From: Actinomycetes bacterium
GTDB taxonomy: Bacteria; Actinomycetota; Actinomycetes; Prado026
Length of the DNA: 15,110 bases
Direction: 5' to 3'
Assembly (NCBI GenBank): GCA_025455945.1
Contig: JALOLN010000032.1
Span: 1-15,110, forward strand
A program made the translations under genes and the position numbers. The notes beneath the pieces were generated by a model that had not been told where the DNA came from, made no database searches, and was given only the letters and a program-made list of their open reading frames with translations. Positions 1-5,981 of the stretch are shown in pieces (positions within the stretch are counted from its first letter, which is position 1; every line of letters starts with the position of its first letter).

Positions 1-108
1 CACCCCTCCGGCCGGGTGTGGATGCACCACCTCGAGGCCTCCGGGCCGGCGGACGTCGACGCGGAGGTCGTCGGCTGGCTGCGGGAGGCCTACGACCGCG
101 CCGGCTGA
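1..108 (+). CDS. C-terminal tail of a truncated gene, possibly DUF5655-like
   Basis: An open frame enters from the left edge and ends at TGA 106-108. It leaves 35 residues that end in DVDAEVVGWLREAYDRAG. Codon third positions are almost all G or C, as in the neighbouring real genes, so this is very probably coding. The pattern of a short beta strand, then a 'D-V-D-x-E-V-x-G-W-L-R-E-A-Y' helix and an immediate stop recalls the end of DUF5655-type proteins. Too little is visible to be sure of that. The gene is convergent with the glycosyltransferase gene downstream, with a palindromic element between the two ends. Confidence 0.5.
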   Translation, partial: HPSGRVWMHHLEASGPADVDAEVVGWLREAYDRAG

Positions 109-121
109 CCCCCCGAGGTGT

Positions 122-182
122 GTTGATCATCGGCAGATCGGGCCTTTCGCCGACTCATGGCCCCGACTGGCCGATGATCAAC
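122..182. repeat. REP-like imperfect palindrome between convergent genes
   Basis: The left arm (122-144) begins GTTGATCATCGGC. The right arm (159-182) ends with its exact 13-base complement, GCCGATGATCAAC. The inner parts of the arms (AGATCGGGCC against GGCCCCGACTG) also pair with small bulges, leaving a loop of about 14 nt (145-158). G-U pairs could extend the base of the stem outward. The element fills the gap between the tails of two convergent genes. It could be a dispersed palindromic repeat of the REP type, a bidirectional terminator, or both. There is no U tract. Only one copy is in the window. Confidence 0.7.
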
Positions 183-203
183 GCGCCTGTGTGCGGGGGA
201 GGG

Positions 204-217
204 GGTGAGCGCTCACC
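204..217. other. Perfect 14-bp palindrome over the glycosyltransferase stop codon
   Basis: GGTGAGC followed directly by GCTCACC forms a perfect inverted repeat with no loop. It spans the stop codon (213-215, minus strand). Without a loop it is a poor RNA hairpin, but it could be a dimeric protein site or chance in GC-rich DNA. Confidence 0.3.
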
Positions 218-1340
218 GGGCGAGGACGGGGCGGCCCTTCCAGCGCAGGGTGCCGCGCCGCCGGCCGCGCCAGGACTGCGCGGTGAGGTAGCCCAGCAGG
301 ACGACGGACGCCGGGTGGGCGAGGCTGTCCGGCCAGACCCGGCCGCGCACCCGGCGGGCGACCAGCGCCCGGCCCACGACCCCGGCGGCGTACCCGGCCG
401 CCCCGACGGGGGAGCCGGTCAGCGCGGCGACCGGCGGGACCACGTACAGCAGGACGAGCGCGCCGATCACGGCTGCGGCGCGCGGCGGCGACCCGAAGGC
501 CGACCACAGCGACTTCGTGTACCCCGCGGACAGGTCGGCCCAGCCCTCGTACATCCGGCAGGACGCCAGCGCCGTGCCGTCGGCGACGACCCCGCGTGCC
601 CCGGCCCGCTTGACCGCCCGGAGCAGGGCCACGTCGTCGAGCACCTCGCCCCGCACCGCCGCGTGCCCGCCCGCGCGCCGGTAGGCCGCGGCGTCGACGA
701 CGAGCAGCTGGCCGTTCGCCGCGGCCAGCGACGGCCGCGGTGAGCGCTCCGCCGGCCCCAGGGGGAGCGTCGTCAGCCATGACCACTGCAGCAGCGGCTG
801 CACCAGCCGCTCCGCCAGCGTCCCCACCTCCTGCCGGGGATAGGGGGAGAGCAGGGCGAGCCGAGCGGCGCGCAGCAGCGCGACGCTCGCGGCCACGGCC
901 TGCGGGGCGAGCACGACGTCGGCGTCGACGTAGACGAGTGCCCCGCCGCTGGCGGCCTCGGCAAGGCGATGGCACGCCCAGGGCTTGCCCAGCCACCCGG
1001 CCGGCGGCCCGTCGGGGCCCCCGACCAGCAGGCGCACCCGGGGGTCGCTGCCGACGACGCCTCGGACGACGTCGGCGGTCCCGTCCGTCGAGCCGTCGTC
1101 CAGCACGAGCACCTCGAGCCGCGGCACGTGCTCCTGGGCCAGCACGGCTCGCAGGCAGGGCTCGACCCGGTGCGCCTCGTCGCGCAACGGCAGCAGCACC
1201 GACACCGGCTCGGCGGCCTCGGGCGGGTCCGCGGCCGGCACGCGCAGCCGGGTGAGGTTCCAGGCGGTGTGCGCCGTGAGGGCGAGCGCACCCAGGCTGC
1301 CCGCCCGCACCAGCCCGCGGGTCAGTCGCGTCCCGACCAC
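213..1340 (-). CDS. Family 2 glycosyltransferase, CruG/CrtQ-like (carotenoid glycosyltransferase candidate)
   Basis: This is a membrane-attached GT2 enzyme expected to transfer a sugar from a nucleotide donor to a hydroxylated carotenoid. With the GTG at 1340 it has 375 residues. An N-terminal hydrophobic segment (about 8-28) precedes the GT-A fold. Visible GT2 motifs are PVSVLLPLRDE (45-55), DDGS (81-84), the metal-binding DAD (139-141), a GEVLDDVAL acceptor-site motif (231-239) and a C-terminal TLRWKGR. Hydrophobic stretches near 288-325 and 342-354 look like membrane helices. The GWLGKPWACHRLA segment (116-126) is typical of the HpnB/CrtQ/CruG-like group. The gene directly follows the CruF-type hydratase, overlapping it by 19 nt with this start. 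GTG 1310 would remove the overlap and is a real alternative, since neither start has a clear ribosome binding site. The carotenoid acceptor is inferred from context. Confidence 0.82.
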   Translation of the reverse strand: MVGTRLTRGLVRAGSLGALALTAHTAWNLTRLRVPAADPPEAAEPVSVLLPLRDEAHRVEPCLRAVLAQEHVPRLEVLVLDDGSTDGTADVVRGVVGSDPRVRLLVGGPDGPPAGWLGKPWACHRLAEAASGGALVYVDADVVLAPQAVAASVALLRAARLALLSPYPRQEVGTLAERLVQPLLQWSWLTTLPLGPAERSPRPSLAAANGQLLVVDAAAYRRAGGHAAVRGEVLDDVALLRAVKRAGARGVVADGTALASCRMYEGWADLSAGYTKSLWSAFGSPPRAAAVIGALVLLYVVPPVAALTGSPVGAAGYAAGVVGRALVARRVRGRVWPDSLAHPASVVLLGYLTAQSWRGRRRGTLRWKGRPVLAR

Positions 1341-2119
1341 TGCACCCACGCGAACGGGACGGCGACCACGCCCATCGCCACGCCGCCGTACAGGGCCACC
1401 CAGGGCCGGTCCCAGAAGACGAGGTTGGCCATGACAGCGGAGGCGTACGTCCACAGGAACAGCAGCGTGGGCACCCCCTCCGGCACGGTGCGCCGGGGCA
1501 GCCGGTCGAGCAGCACCATCATGACCAGGGCGGTGACGAACCAGCCCGCGTAGTTCAGCAGCGGTATCCCCGGGACGTGCGGCAGGGTCGGGGCCGGGTC
1601 GACGAAGGTCCAGTGGCCCTCGGCCGTCATCATCGGGTCGAGGAACAGGTCCCAGGAGGCCAGCGCCAGCGCCCCGATCAGGGGGGTCATCACCACCGAG
1701 CGCGACAGGGCCCGGGCCGCGACCAGCGCGGGGTAGGCCATCATCGCCCAGGCCAGCGGGACGACCCAGGGGACGCCCAGGACCGTGGCCCCCAGCGTGT
1801 CGCCGTAGGTGTACTCCCCGAACGGCCACCCGGTCCGGATGCCGACGGCCTCGACGGCGAGGCCTCCGCCGACGGTGACGACGAGGAGCGCCAGCGTCCA
1901 GGCCGGCCCGCGCCAGACCAGCGCGTGGGACGTCGCGGCGAGGAAGAACACCAGGACGCTCGCCACGGTGACGGCCACCCGGAGATCCCCCGTGACCAGC
2001 GGGTAGCTGATCTGCAGGGTCACGGCGGCCAGGGCCAAGGACCAGGGCAGCCAGCCCAGCACCCCCCGGCGGCTGCCGTGCCGGTCGGCGTGCGGGCCGG
2101 TGTAGACCCGGACGCTCAC
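1322..2119 (-). CDS. cruF: CruF-type carotenoid 1',2'-hydratase family protein (DUF422)
   Basis: This integral membrane protein of 265 residues belongs to the DUF422 'carotenoid biosynthesis protein' family. The family includes CruF, which adds water to the terminal double bond of linear carotenoids, and bacterioruberin-pathway hydratases. The sequence shows about seven hydrophobic segments. Family hallmarks are GIRTGWPFGEYTYGDTLG, ALASWDLFLDPMMTAEGHW and PLLNYAGWFVTALVMM. The conserved Asp, Glu and His residues in these blocks are the presumed active site. CruF-like genes often sit beside a glycosyltransferase that caps the new hydroxyl, and that is the arrangement here. The GTG start at 2119 overlaps the stop of a 9-codon upstream frame as GTGA, and a TAGGCT promoter lies just above it. 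The exact substrate, C40 or C50, cannot be read from the sequence. Confidence 0.88.
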   Translation of the reverse strand: MSVRVYTGPHADRHGSRRGVLGWLPWSLALAAVTLQISYPLVTGDLRVAVTVASVLVFFLAATSHALVWRGPAWTLALLVVTVGGGLAVEAVGIRTGWPFGEYTYGDTLGATVLGVPWVVPLAWAMMAYPALVAARALSRSVVMTPLIGALALASWDLFLDPMMTAEGHWTFVDPAPTLPHVPGIPLLNYAGWFVTALVMMVLLDRLPRRTVPEGVPTLLFLWTYASAVMANLVFWDRPWVALYGGVAMGVVAVPFAWVQWSGRD

Positions 2120-2145
2120 GGGAGCACCGGCGGCGACGCGGACAT
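2116..2145 (-). CDS. Putative 9-residue leader peptide upstream of cruF
   Basis: The frame ATG (2145) to TGA (2118-2116) encodes MSASPPVLP. The ATG lies 8 nt below a TAGGCT box, the spacing of a leaderless transcript. The stop overlaps the cruF GTG in the sequence GTGA, so terminating ribosomes could restart directly on cruF, which itself lacks a clear Shine-Dalgarno sequence. This suggests translational coupling through a mini-ORF. The evidence is positional only: nine codons are too few to judge codon use. Confidence 0.4.
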   Translation of the reverse strand: MSASPPVLP

Positions 2146-2153
2146 GGGCCCTG

Positions 2154-2159
2154 AGCCTA
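2154..2159 (-). promoter_or_regulatory. TAGGCT -10-like box for the leader peptide/cruF/glycosyltransferase genes
   Basis: TAGGCT reads on the minus strand from 2159 to 2154, eight bases before the ATG at 2145. Its TAG is also the stop codon of the DUF4126 gene. The matching boxes before three other starts in this window support it. No convincing -35 is visible. Confidence 0.45.
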
Positions 2160-2783
2160 GGCGACCGGCGGGGCCGGTCCGGAGGCGGGCGGCCCGGCGG
2201 CGGGCGGCCCGGAGAACCTGGCCCGCACGGCGCGGATGGCCTGCCGGATCTTGCGCCACAGCAGGACGATCAGGACGCCCCCCGACACCAGCAGGACGGC
2301 GGCGACTCCGGCAGCCAGCCACGGATGGTCGATGGCGAGCAGGACCACGGTGGCGACGAGGCCGTCCTCGACCACGCTCGTGCCGATGTTCGACACCGGC
2401 TCGGGGGAGGTGTTCACGCCCAGGCGGAACCCGGCCTTGACCGAGTGGCTCGCCAGCGCGGTGCCGCCCCCGACGAGGCCGCCGACCACCTCGTTGAGGT
2501 CGCCGGACTCGCCGGCGATGAGGATCCCGAGCGCCGCCCCGACGACGGGACGCACGAACGTCGAGACCGCGTCCCAGGCGCTGTCCAGGTAGGGGATCTT
2601 GTCCGCGACGAACTCGACGGCGAACAGGACCGCGGCCACGACGAGGACGTCGGTGCGCTCGAGCGCCGGCGGGATCCCCTCCACGCCGCCGTAGCGGCCG
2701 AGCAGCCCGGCCAGCAGGACGACGAGGTAGGCGTTGACCCCGCTGGCCCAGCCGGTCGAGAACACGAGGGGCAGGACGTCCAC
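2157..2783 (-). CDS. DUF4126 family membrane protein
   Basis: A 208-residue membrane protein of unknown function. It has about five to six hydrophobic segments, including the opening VLPLVFSTGWASGVNAYLVV, a second near DVLVVAAVLFAVEFVADKIPYLD, a third near VRPVVGAALGILIAG, and Gly-rich LNEVVGGLVGGGTALASHSV. A long C-terminal membrane helix is followed by a basic WRKIRQAIRAVRARF stretch and a Pro/Ala/Gly tail of GPPAAG-type units. The DKIPYLDSAWDAVSTFVRPVVGA block and the SNIGTSVVEDG motif are typical of DUF4126. The GTG start at 2783 overlaps the preceding TAG stop by one base (TAGTG), so it is probably translationally coupled to the CrtA-like gene. Its place inside a carotenoid-tailoring cluster is notable, but a role in pigment synthesis or membrane placement is inference. 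Confidence 0.83.
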   Translation of the reverse strand: MDVLPLVFSTGWASGVNAYLVVLLAGLLGRYGGVEGIPPALERTDVLVVAAVLFAVEFVADKIPYLDSAWDAVSTFVRPVVGAALGILIAGESGDLNEVVGGLVGGGTALASHSVKAGFRLGVNTSPEPVSNIGTSVVEDGLVATVVLLAIDHPWLAAGVAAVLLVSGGVLIVLLWRKIRQAIRAVRARFSGPPAAGPPASGPAPPVA

Positions 2784-3493
2784 TAGGCCTCCAGGTCCAG
2801 GTGGGTGACCCCCAGTGATCCCACGGCGGACACCACGGCAAACCTGGCGAACAGCTCCTCGGCGTACCAGCCGACCTCGTGGGTCTGGGCGATCACCCTG
2901 CGGTGCTCCGGCGAGCCGTGCGCGAAGTCCCGCAGCGCGCCGGCCGACTCCCAGACGCTGAAGGTGCCCTGCAGCCCCACCGGCGCCTCGCCGATGCCCA
3001 GGGCCAGCAGCAGCCCCGGTGAGGCCCGCAGCACCGAGCTCACCGGGGGGACCGCACGCCAGAACCGGCGGGCCTGCCGAGCACGCAGCCGCGCCCGGGT
3101 CAGGGCGGCGACCGGCCCGTCGTACCGGCGGGGGACCGGGTCCCCGAACGGCTGCTGCCCTGCCCACCGCCCGGTGCTCGTCAGCGGGGTCATCGCCACC
3201 CGCAGCCGCTCGTGGGCGCGGGCGTCCCACCGCCGAACCACTGCCGAGGCCTCGAACGCGGCCGCGGCGTCGGCGTCGCCCCAGGTCGCGAGCAGCCCCC
3301 AGTGGTAGGGGTCGGCGTCGCGCACGGTGAACGTCCGTCCGTCGCCGGTGCCGAGCAGCTTGGCGAAGCGCAGCCCGGGGGTGCGCCGGACCGGGCGGCG
3401 CTCGCGGCCCATCGCGAGCGCGGCCGCCGGGACGGCGCGGCGGGGCACCCCCCACACGTGCAGGGTGACCAGCGCGGGCACCGGGTCGGCCAC
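2783..3493 (-). CDS. crtA: Spheroidene monooxygenase-like protein (CrtA family)
   Basis: A 236-residue protein resembling the CrtA family, heme enzymes that introduce keto or hydroxy groups at the C-2 end of linear carotenoids such as spheroidene. Visible family features are a VTLHVWGV opening, GLRFAKLLGTG, ADPYHWGLLATW in the middle, and the C-terminal block GLQGTFSVWESAGALRDFA followed by HRRVIAQTHEVGWYAEELF. There is no signal peptide or membrane helix, so it should be cytoplasmic or peripheral. GTG 3493 is preferred because it lies 7 nt below a TAGGCT box and opens the recognisable domain; the frame stays open further upstream. It is first in a cluster with DUF4126, a CruF-type hydratase and a glycosyltransferase. 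A DUF3291-like monooxygenase is a weaker alternative. Confidence 0.78.
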   Translation of the reverse strand: MADPVPALVTLHVWGVPRRAVPAAALAMGRERRPVRRTPGLRFAKLLGTGDGRTFTVRDADPYHWGLLATWGDADAAAAFEASAVVRRWDARAHERLRVAMTPLTSTGRWAGQQPFGDPVPRRYDGPVAALTRARLRARQARRFWRAVPPVSSVLRASPGLLLALGIGEAPVGLQGTFSVWESAGALRDFAHGSPEHRRVIAQTHEVGWYAEELFARFAVVSAVGSLGVTHLDLEA

Positions 3494-3500
3494 GCGCCCG

Positions 3501-3506
3501 AGCCTA
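3501..3506 (-). promoter_or_regulatory. Leaderless-type TAGGCT box for the crtA-like gene
   Basis: On the minus strand TAGGCT is followed by seven bases (CGGGCGC) and then the GTG at 3493. This is the spacing expected when transcription starts at the first base of the start codon. The -35 region is poor (a CGACCG-like hexamer about 16 nt upstream). Confidence 0.5.
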
Positions 3507-3609
3507 CGGGCTGGGACGGTGCGGTCGTGGGGCCCGGCCAGGGTCCGGCCAGGGCGCGGCACTGCACGTCGGACGCAACGGCCCACGGGCAGGAGACCTC
3601 GTCGGGAGC

Positions 3610-3813
3610 GTGACGGACGGTGCCGGCCGCGCCGGGGTCGCCGTCCAGCGCGGCGCCCAGCGGTACGTCCTCGACCCGGCCGACGGGCGGCTGCTCGAGG
3701 AGGCCAGCGACGGCTGGCGGGCCAGCCACCTCGAGCAGGGCCCTGCGGCGTCGGCGCCCGCGACCGGTGCCGTGGTCGTGGCCGAGGCCGCCACCGGAGT
3801 GGCGGCGGGCTGA
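3610..3813 (+). CDS. Small hypothetical protein or gene remnant
   Basis: A 67-residue frame with strongly biased G/C third positions, which suggests real or formerly real coding sequence. It contains AVQRGAQRYVLDPADGRLLEE and an Ala/Val-rich end. The 'Y-V-L-D-P-x-x-G-R-L-L' stretch recalls the C-terminal part of larger actinobacterial proteins such as the CU044_5270 type, so it may be the surviving end of a decayed gene. Upstream AGGAG (3591-3595) is 14 nt from the GTG, which is too far to be convincing. The frame stays open upstream of the GTG back to at least 3502, without another start in that stretch. I do not recognise a function. It lies in the 346-bp gap between the divergent crtA-like and acyltransferase genes, which otherwise holds only their promoters. 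Confidence 0.35.
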   Translation: MTDGAGRAGVAVQRGAQRYVLDPADGRLLEEASDGWRASHLEQGPAASAPATGAVVVAEAATGVAAG

Positions 3814-3826
3814 CCCCGTCCGCCGC

Positions 3827-3832
3827 TAGCCT
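3827..3832 (+). promoter_or_regulatory. Leaderless-type TAGCCT box for the acyltransferase gene
   Basis: TAGCCT is followed by seven bases (CGCAGTC) and the GTG at 3840, a spacing that puts the transcription start at the start codon. No Shine-Dalgarno sequence precedes the GTG, which fits leaderless translation. There is no clear -35. Confidence 0.5.
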
Positions 3833-3839
3833 CGCAGTC

Positions 3840-5225
3840 GTGGAGGCACCGTCGGCTCGGGAGCTCGCCGCTGCGACGCCGACGACCAGGGACCGCTACG
3901 TCGACCTGCTGCGCGTGGTCGCGCTGCTCGCGGTGATGCTCGGGCACTTCCTCATGACCGGCGTCGTCGTCTCCGACGACGGGGCCGTGCGGGTGACGAA
4001 CACGCTCGTGCCGGTGCCCGGCGCCCAGCCGCTCACCTGGCTGTTCCAGGTCATGCCGGTCTTCTTCGCCGTGGGTGGCTTCTCGCACGCCACCGCGCTG
4101 ACCTCCCTGGCCGGCCGGGGCGGCACCTACGCCGACTTCGTCGTCTCCCGGGTGGACCGGCTGCTGCGGCCGACCGTCGCGTTCGTGCTCGTCGGGCTGG
4201 CGGCCGGCGCGGTCGTGGAGCAGCTCGACCGCCTCGACGACCGGGCCGTGATGGTCCTGCGCGTCGTCGGTCAGCCGCTGTGGTTCGTCGGGATCTACCT
4301 CGCCGTCGTCGGGTTCGCGCCGTGGATGCTGCGGGCGCACCGGCGGTGGGGCTGGCGGGTCCTCGCCGTCCTCGCCGTCCTGGCCGTGGTCGTCGACGTG
4401 CTCCGGATCGGCCTCGACGTCCCCTACGTGGGGTACCTCAACTTCGCGTTCGTGTGGCTGGCCGTGCACCAGTGCGGGTTCTGGTACGCGGACGGCGTCC
4501 CGCAGCGCGGGGGGCTGCCGTTCGCCGCGGTGCTGTCCGCCAGCGGCTTCGCCGTGGCCGGGCTGCTCGTGGCCGTCGGCCCCTACCCGTTGTCGATGGT
4601 CAGTCTGCCGGGGGAGCGGGTGTCGAACATGACCCCGCCGTCGGTGACGCTGCTCGCGTTCTCGGCCGGGCTGCTGGGGCTGGCGCTGCTGCTGCGGGGA
4701 CCCGCCACCCGCTGGCTGGCGCACCGCCGCCCCTGGACGGTCGTGGTCGCCGCCAACGGCGTGGCGATGACCGCCTTCCTGTGGCACTTCTCGGCGATCG
4801 TCATCGTCAACGGGGCGCTCTACCTCGCCGGCGCCCCCGTGTTCCCCCCGGTCGGCTCGCTGCGCTGGTGGGTGCTGCGCATCCCGTTGCTGGTCCTCGT
4901 GGCGTTCGCGCTGGCCGCCCTGGTGGCCGTGTTCCGCCGGTTCGAGGCGCCCCGCCGGTTCCCGGTGCCGCCGCTGCCGCTGCGCCGGGCGCACCGCGAC
5001 GGCATCGCCGGGCTGGGTCTCGCGGTCGCGCTGCTCGGGGTGCTCGGCTTCTCCGTCGCCGGGTTCGCCGGCGTGCTGTCGATGCGCACGGCCACGCTCG
5101 TCGTCGTCCCGATGAGTCCGCTGCCCTCGGCGGTGCTGCTGGTCGTGGGCACCCTGGCCGTGCGGTGGGCCGCCTCAGCGCGTGGCCGCCCGCCCCTCGG
5201 CAGTGGTCCGGTCGAGCAGCCGTAG
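3840..5225 (+). CDS. Acyltransferase family 3 membrane protein (OafA/YrhL-like)
   Basis: A 461-residue polytopic membrane protein of the acyltransferase-3 family. These enzymes O-acylate sugars, lipids or other acceptors at the cytoplasmic membrane. The opening RDRYVDLLRVVALLAVMLGHF contains the family's Arg/Asp-rich start and conserved first-helix His. FQVMPVFFAVGGFSHA and FVVSRVDRLLRPTVAF with its conserved Arg residues follow, and about ten hydrophobic helices continue to the end. TAFLWHFSAIVIVNG is the usual late helix. The GTG start is set by the TAGCCT box 7 nt upstream. The last 51 bp overlap the tail of the convergent hydrolase gene. Because it is divergent from a carotenoid-tailoring cluster with a glycosyltransferase, it could acylate a carotenoid glycoside. 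Cell-wall or exopolysaccharide sugars are equally possible. Confidence 0.85.
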   Translation: MEAPSARELAAATPTTRDRYVDLLRVVALLAVMLGHFLMTGVVVSDDGAVRVTNTLVPVPGAQPLTWLFQVMPVFFAVGGFSHATALTSLAGRGGTYADFVVSRVDRLLRPTVAFVLVGLAAGAVVEQLDRLDDRAVMVLRVVGQPLWFVGIYLAVVGFAPWMLRAHRRWGWRVLAVLAVLAVVVDVLRIGLDVPYVGYLNFAFVWLAVHQCGFWYADGVPQRGGLPFAAVLSASGFAVAGLLVAVGPYPLSMVSLPGERVSNMTPPSVTLLAFSAGLLGLALLLRGPATRWLAHRRPWTVVVAANGVAMTAFLWHFSAIVIVNGALYLAGAPVFPPVGSLRWWVLRIPLLVLVAFALAALVAVFRRFEAPRRFPVPPLPLRRAHRDGIAGLGLAVALLGVLGFSVAGFAGVLSMRTATLVVVPMSPLPSAVLLVVGTLAVRWAASARGRPPLGSGPVEQP

Positions 5226-5981
5226 CGTCGCCCCGGGGGCGTCCCACTGGGGCACGTGGCCGCAGTGGCCGAGGACCACCCAGCGGGAGTGCCCCGGGAC
5301 CAGCGCGCGGTCCTGGTGCGAGGGGGCCGGGAGCACGTGGTCACGGTCCCCCCAGACGATCGTCACCGGGACGTCGGCGGGCACCGCGTCCGCCCGGTCG
5401 AAGTGGATGCCCAGCGTGCCATCCAGGGCGGACAGGAAGCCGGGGGCGGTCGCCTGGGCCAGCGCGGCGTCCAGGGCCACCGGGTAGGGGATCTCGCCGG
5501 GCAGCGCGGAGGCGGAGGCGAAGGCGGCCCGCCGGACGGCGCTCGAGCGCAGCAGCGCCGGGCTGACCCGGGCGGCGGCGCGGGCGACCCGCCAGTTCGT
5601 CTGTACGACCGGGTTGCGGCGCATGGAGGGGCGGGCCCACAGGCCGGCGGGGGCCAGCGCGGTGACCGAGCCCGCCCGGCCGTCGGCGGCGAGCTCGAGG
5701 ACCACCCAGCCGCCGAGTGAGTTGCCCATGAGATGGGGGCGGACCACGCCGAGGTCGTCGAGGAGCGCGGCCACCTGCCGGGCCAGCCGGTGCGGCGTGG
5801 CCGGCTCGGTGCGCGGCAGCGGCGGGGAGTCGCCGTGGCCGGGCAGGTCGACGGCGACGACGTCGTACCGGCGGGCCAGCTCGGGCAGCAGCGGCGCCCA
5901 CGTCGTCCGGGCGCTGCCCAGGCCGTGGACGAGGACGAGGGGCTCACCGGCCCCCAGCCGGTCGAAGGCCAGCCGGGTCAC
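5175..5981 (-). CDS. Alpha/beta hydrolase
   Basis: A 268-residue alpha/beta-fold hydrolase with the full catalytic layout. It shows the oxyanion motif VLVHGLGSARTTW (16-28), VAVDLPGHGDS (42-52), nucleophile elbow GNSLGG with Ser88, acid WGDRDHVLP (Asp214) and His242 in GHCGHVPQWDAP. A helical cap lies between about 115 and 195. There is no signal peptide. The substrate cannot be deduced; esterase, epoxide hydrolase and C-C hydrolase groups share these motifs. The GTG start at 5981 overlaps the stop of the YbaK gene by one base (TAGTG), indicating one transcript and probable translational coupling. The 3' end overlaps the convergent acyltransferase gene by 51 bp. The reading frame is open further upstream but that part lies inside the YbaK gene. 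Confidence 0.88.
   Translation of the reverse strand: MTRLAFDRLGAGEPLVLVHGLGSARTTWAPLLPELARRYDVVAVDLPGHGDSPPLPRTEPATPHRLARQVAALLDDLGVVRPHLMGNSLGGWVVLELAADGRAGSVTALAPAGLWARPSMRRNPVVQTNWRVARAAARVSPALLRSSAVRRAAFASASALPGEIPYPVALDAALAQATAPGFLSALDGTLGIHFDRADAVPADVPVTIVWGDRDHVLPAPSHQDRALVPGHSRWVVLGHCGHVPQWDAPGATLRLLDRTTAEGRAATR

Noticed and set aside
1341..1829. Possible longer N-terminus of the glycosyltransferase
   Set aside because: This stretch is the shadow of cruF in another frame. The extra residues show no domain, and the real protein opens with its membrane anchor near 1340 or 1310.
2160..2215. Short repeats GPPAAGPPASGP at the DUF4126 C-terminus as a DNA repeat element
   Set aside because: They are best explained as a low-complexity Pro/Ala/Gly protein tail; only two to three imperfect units are present.
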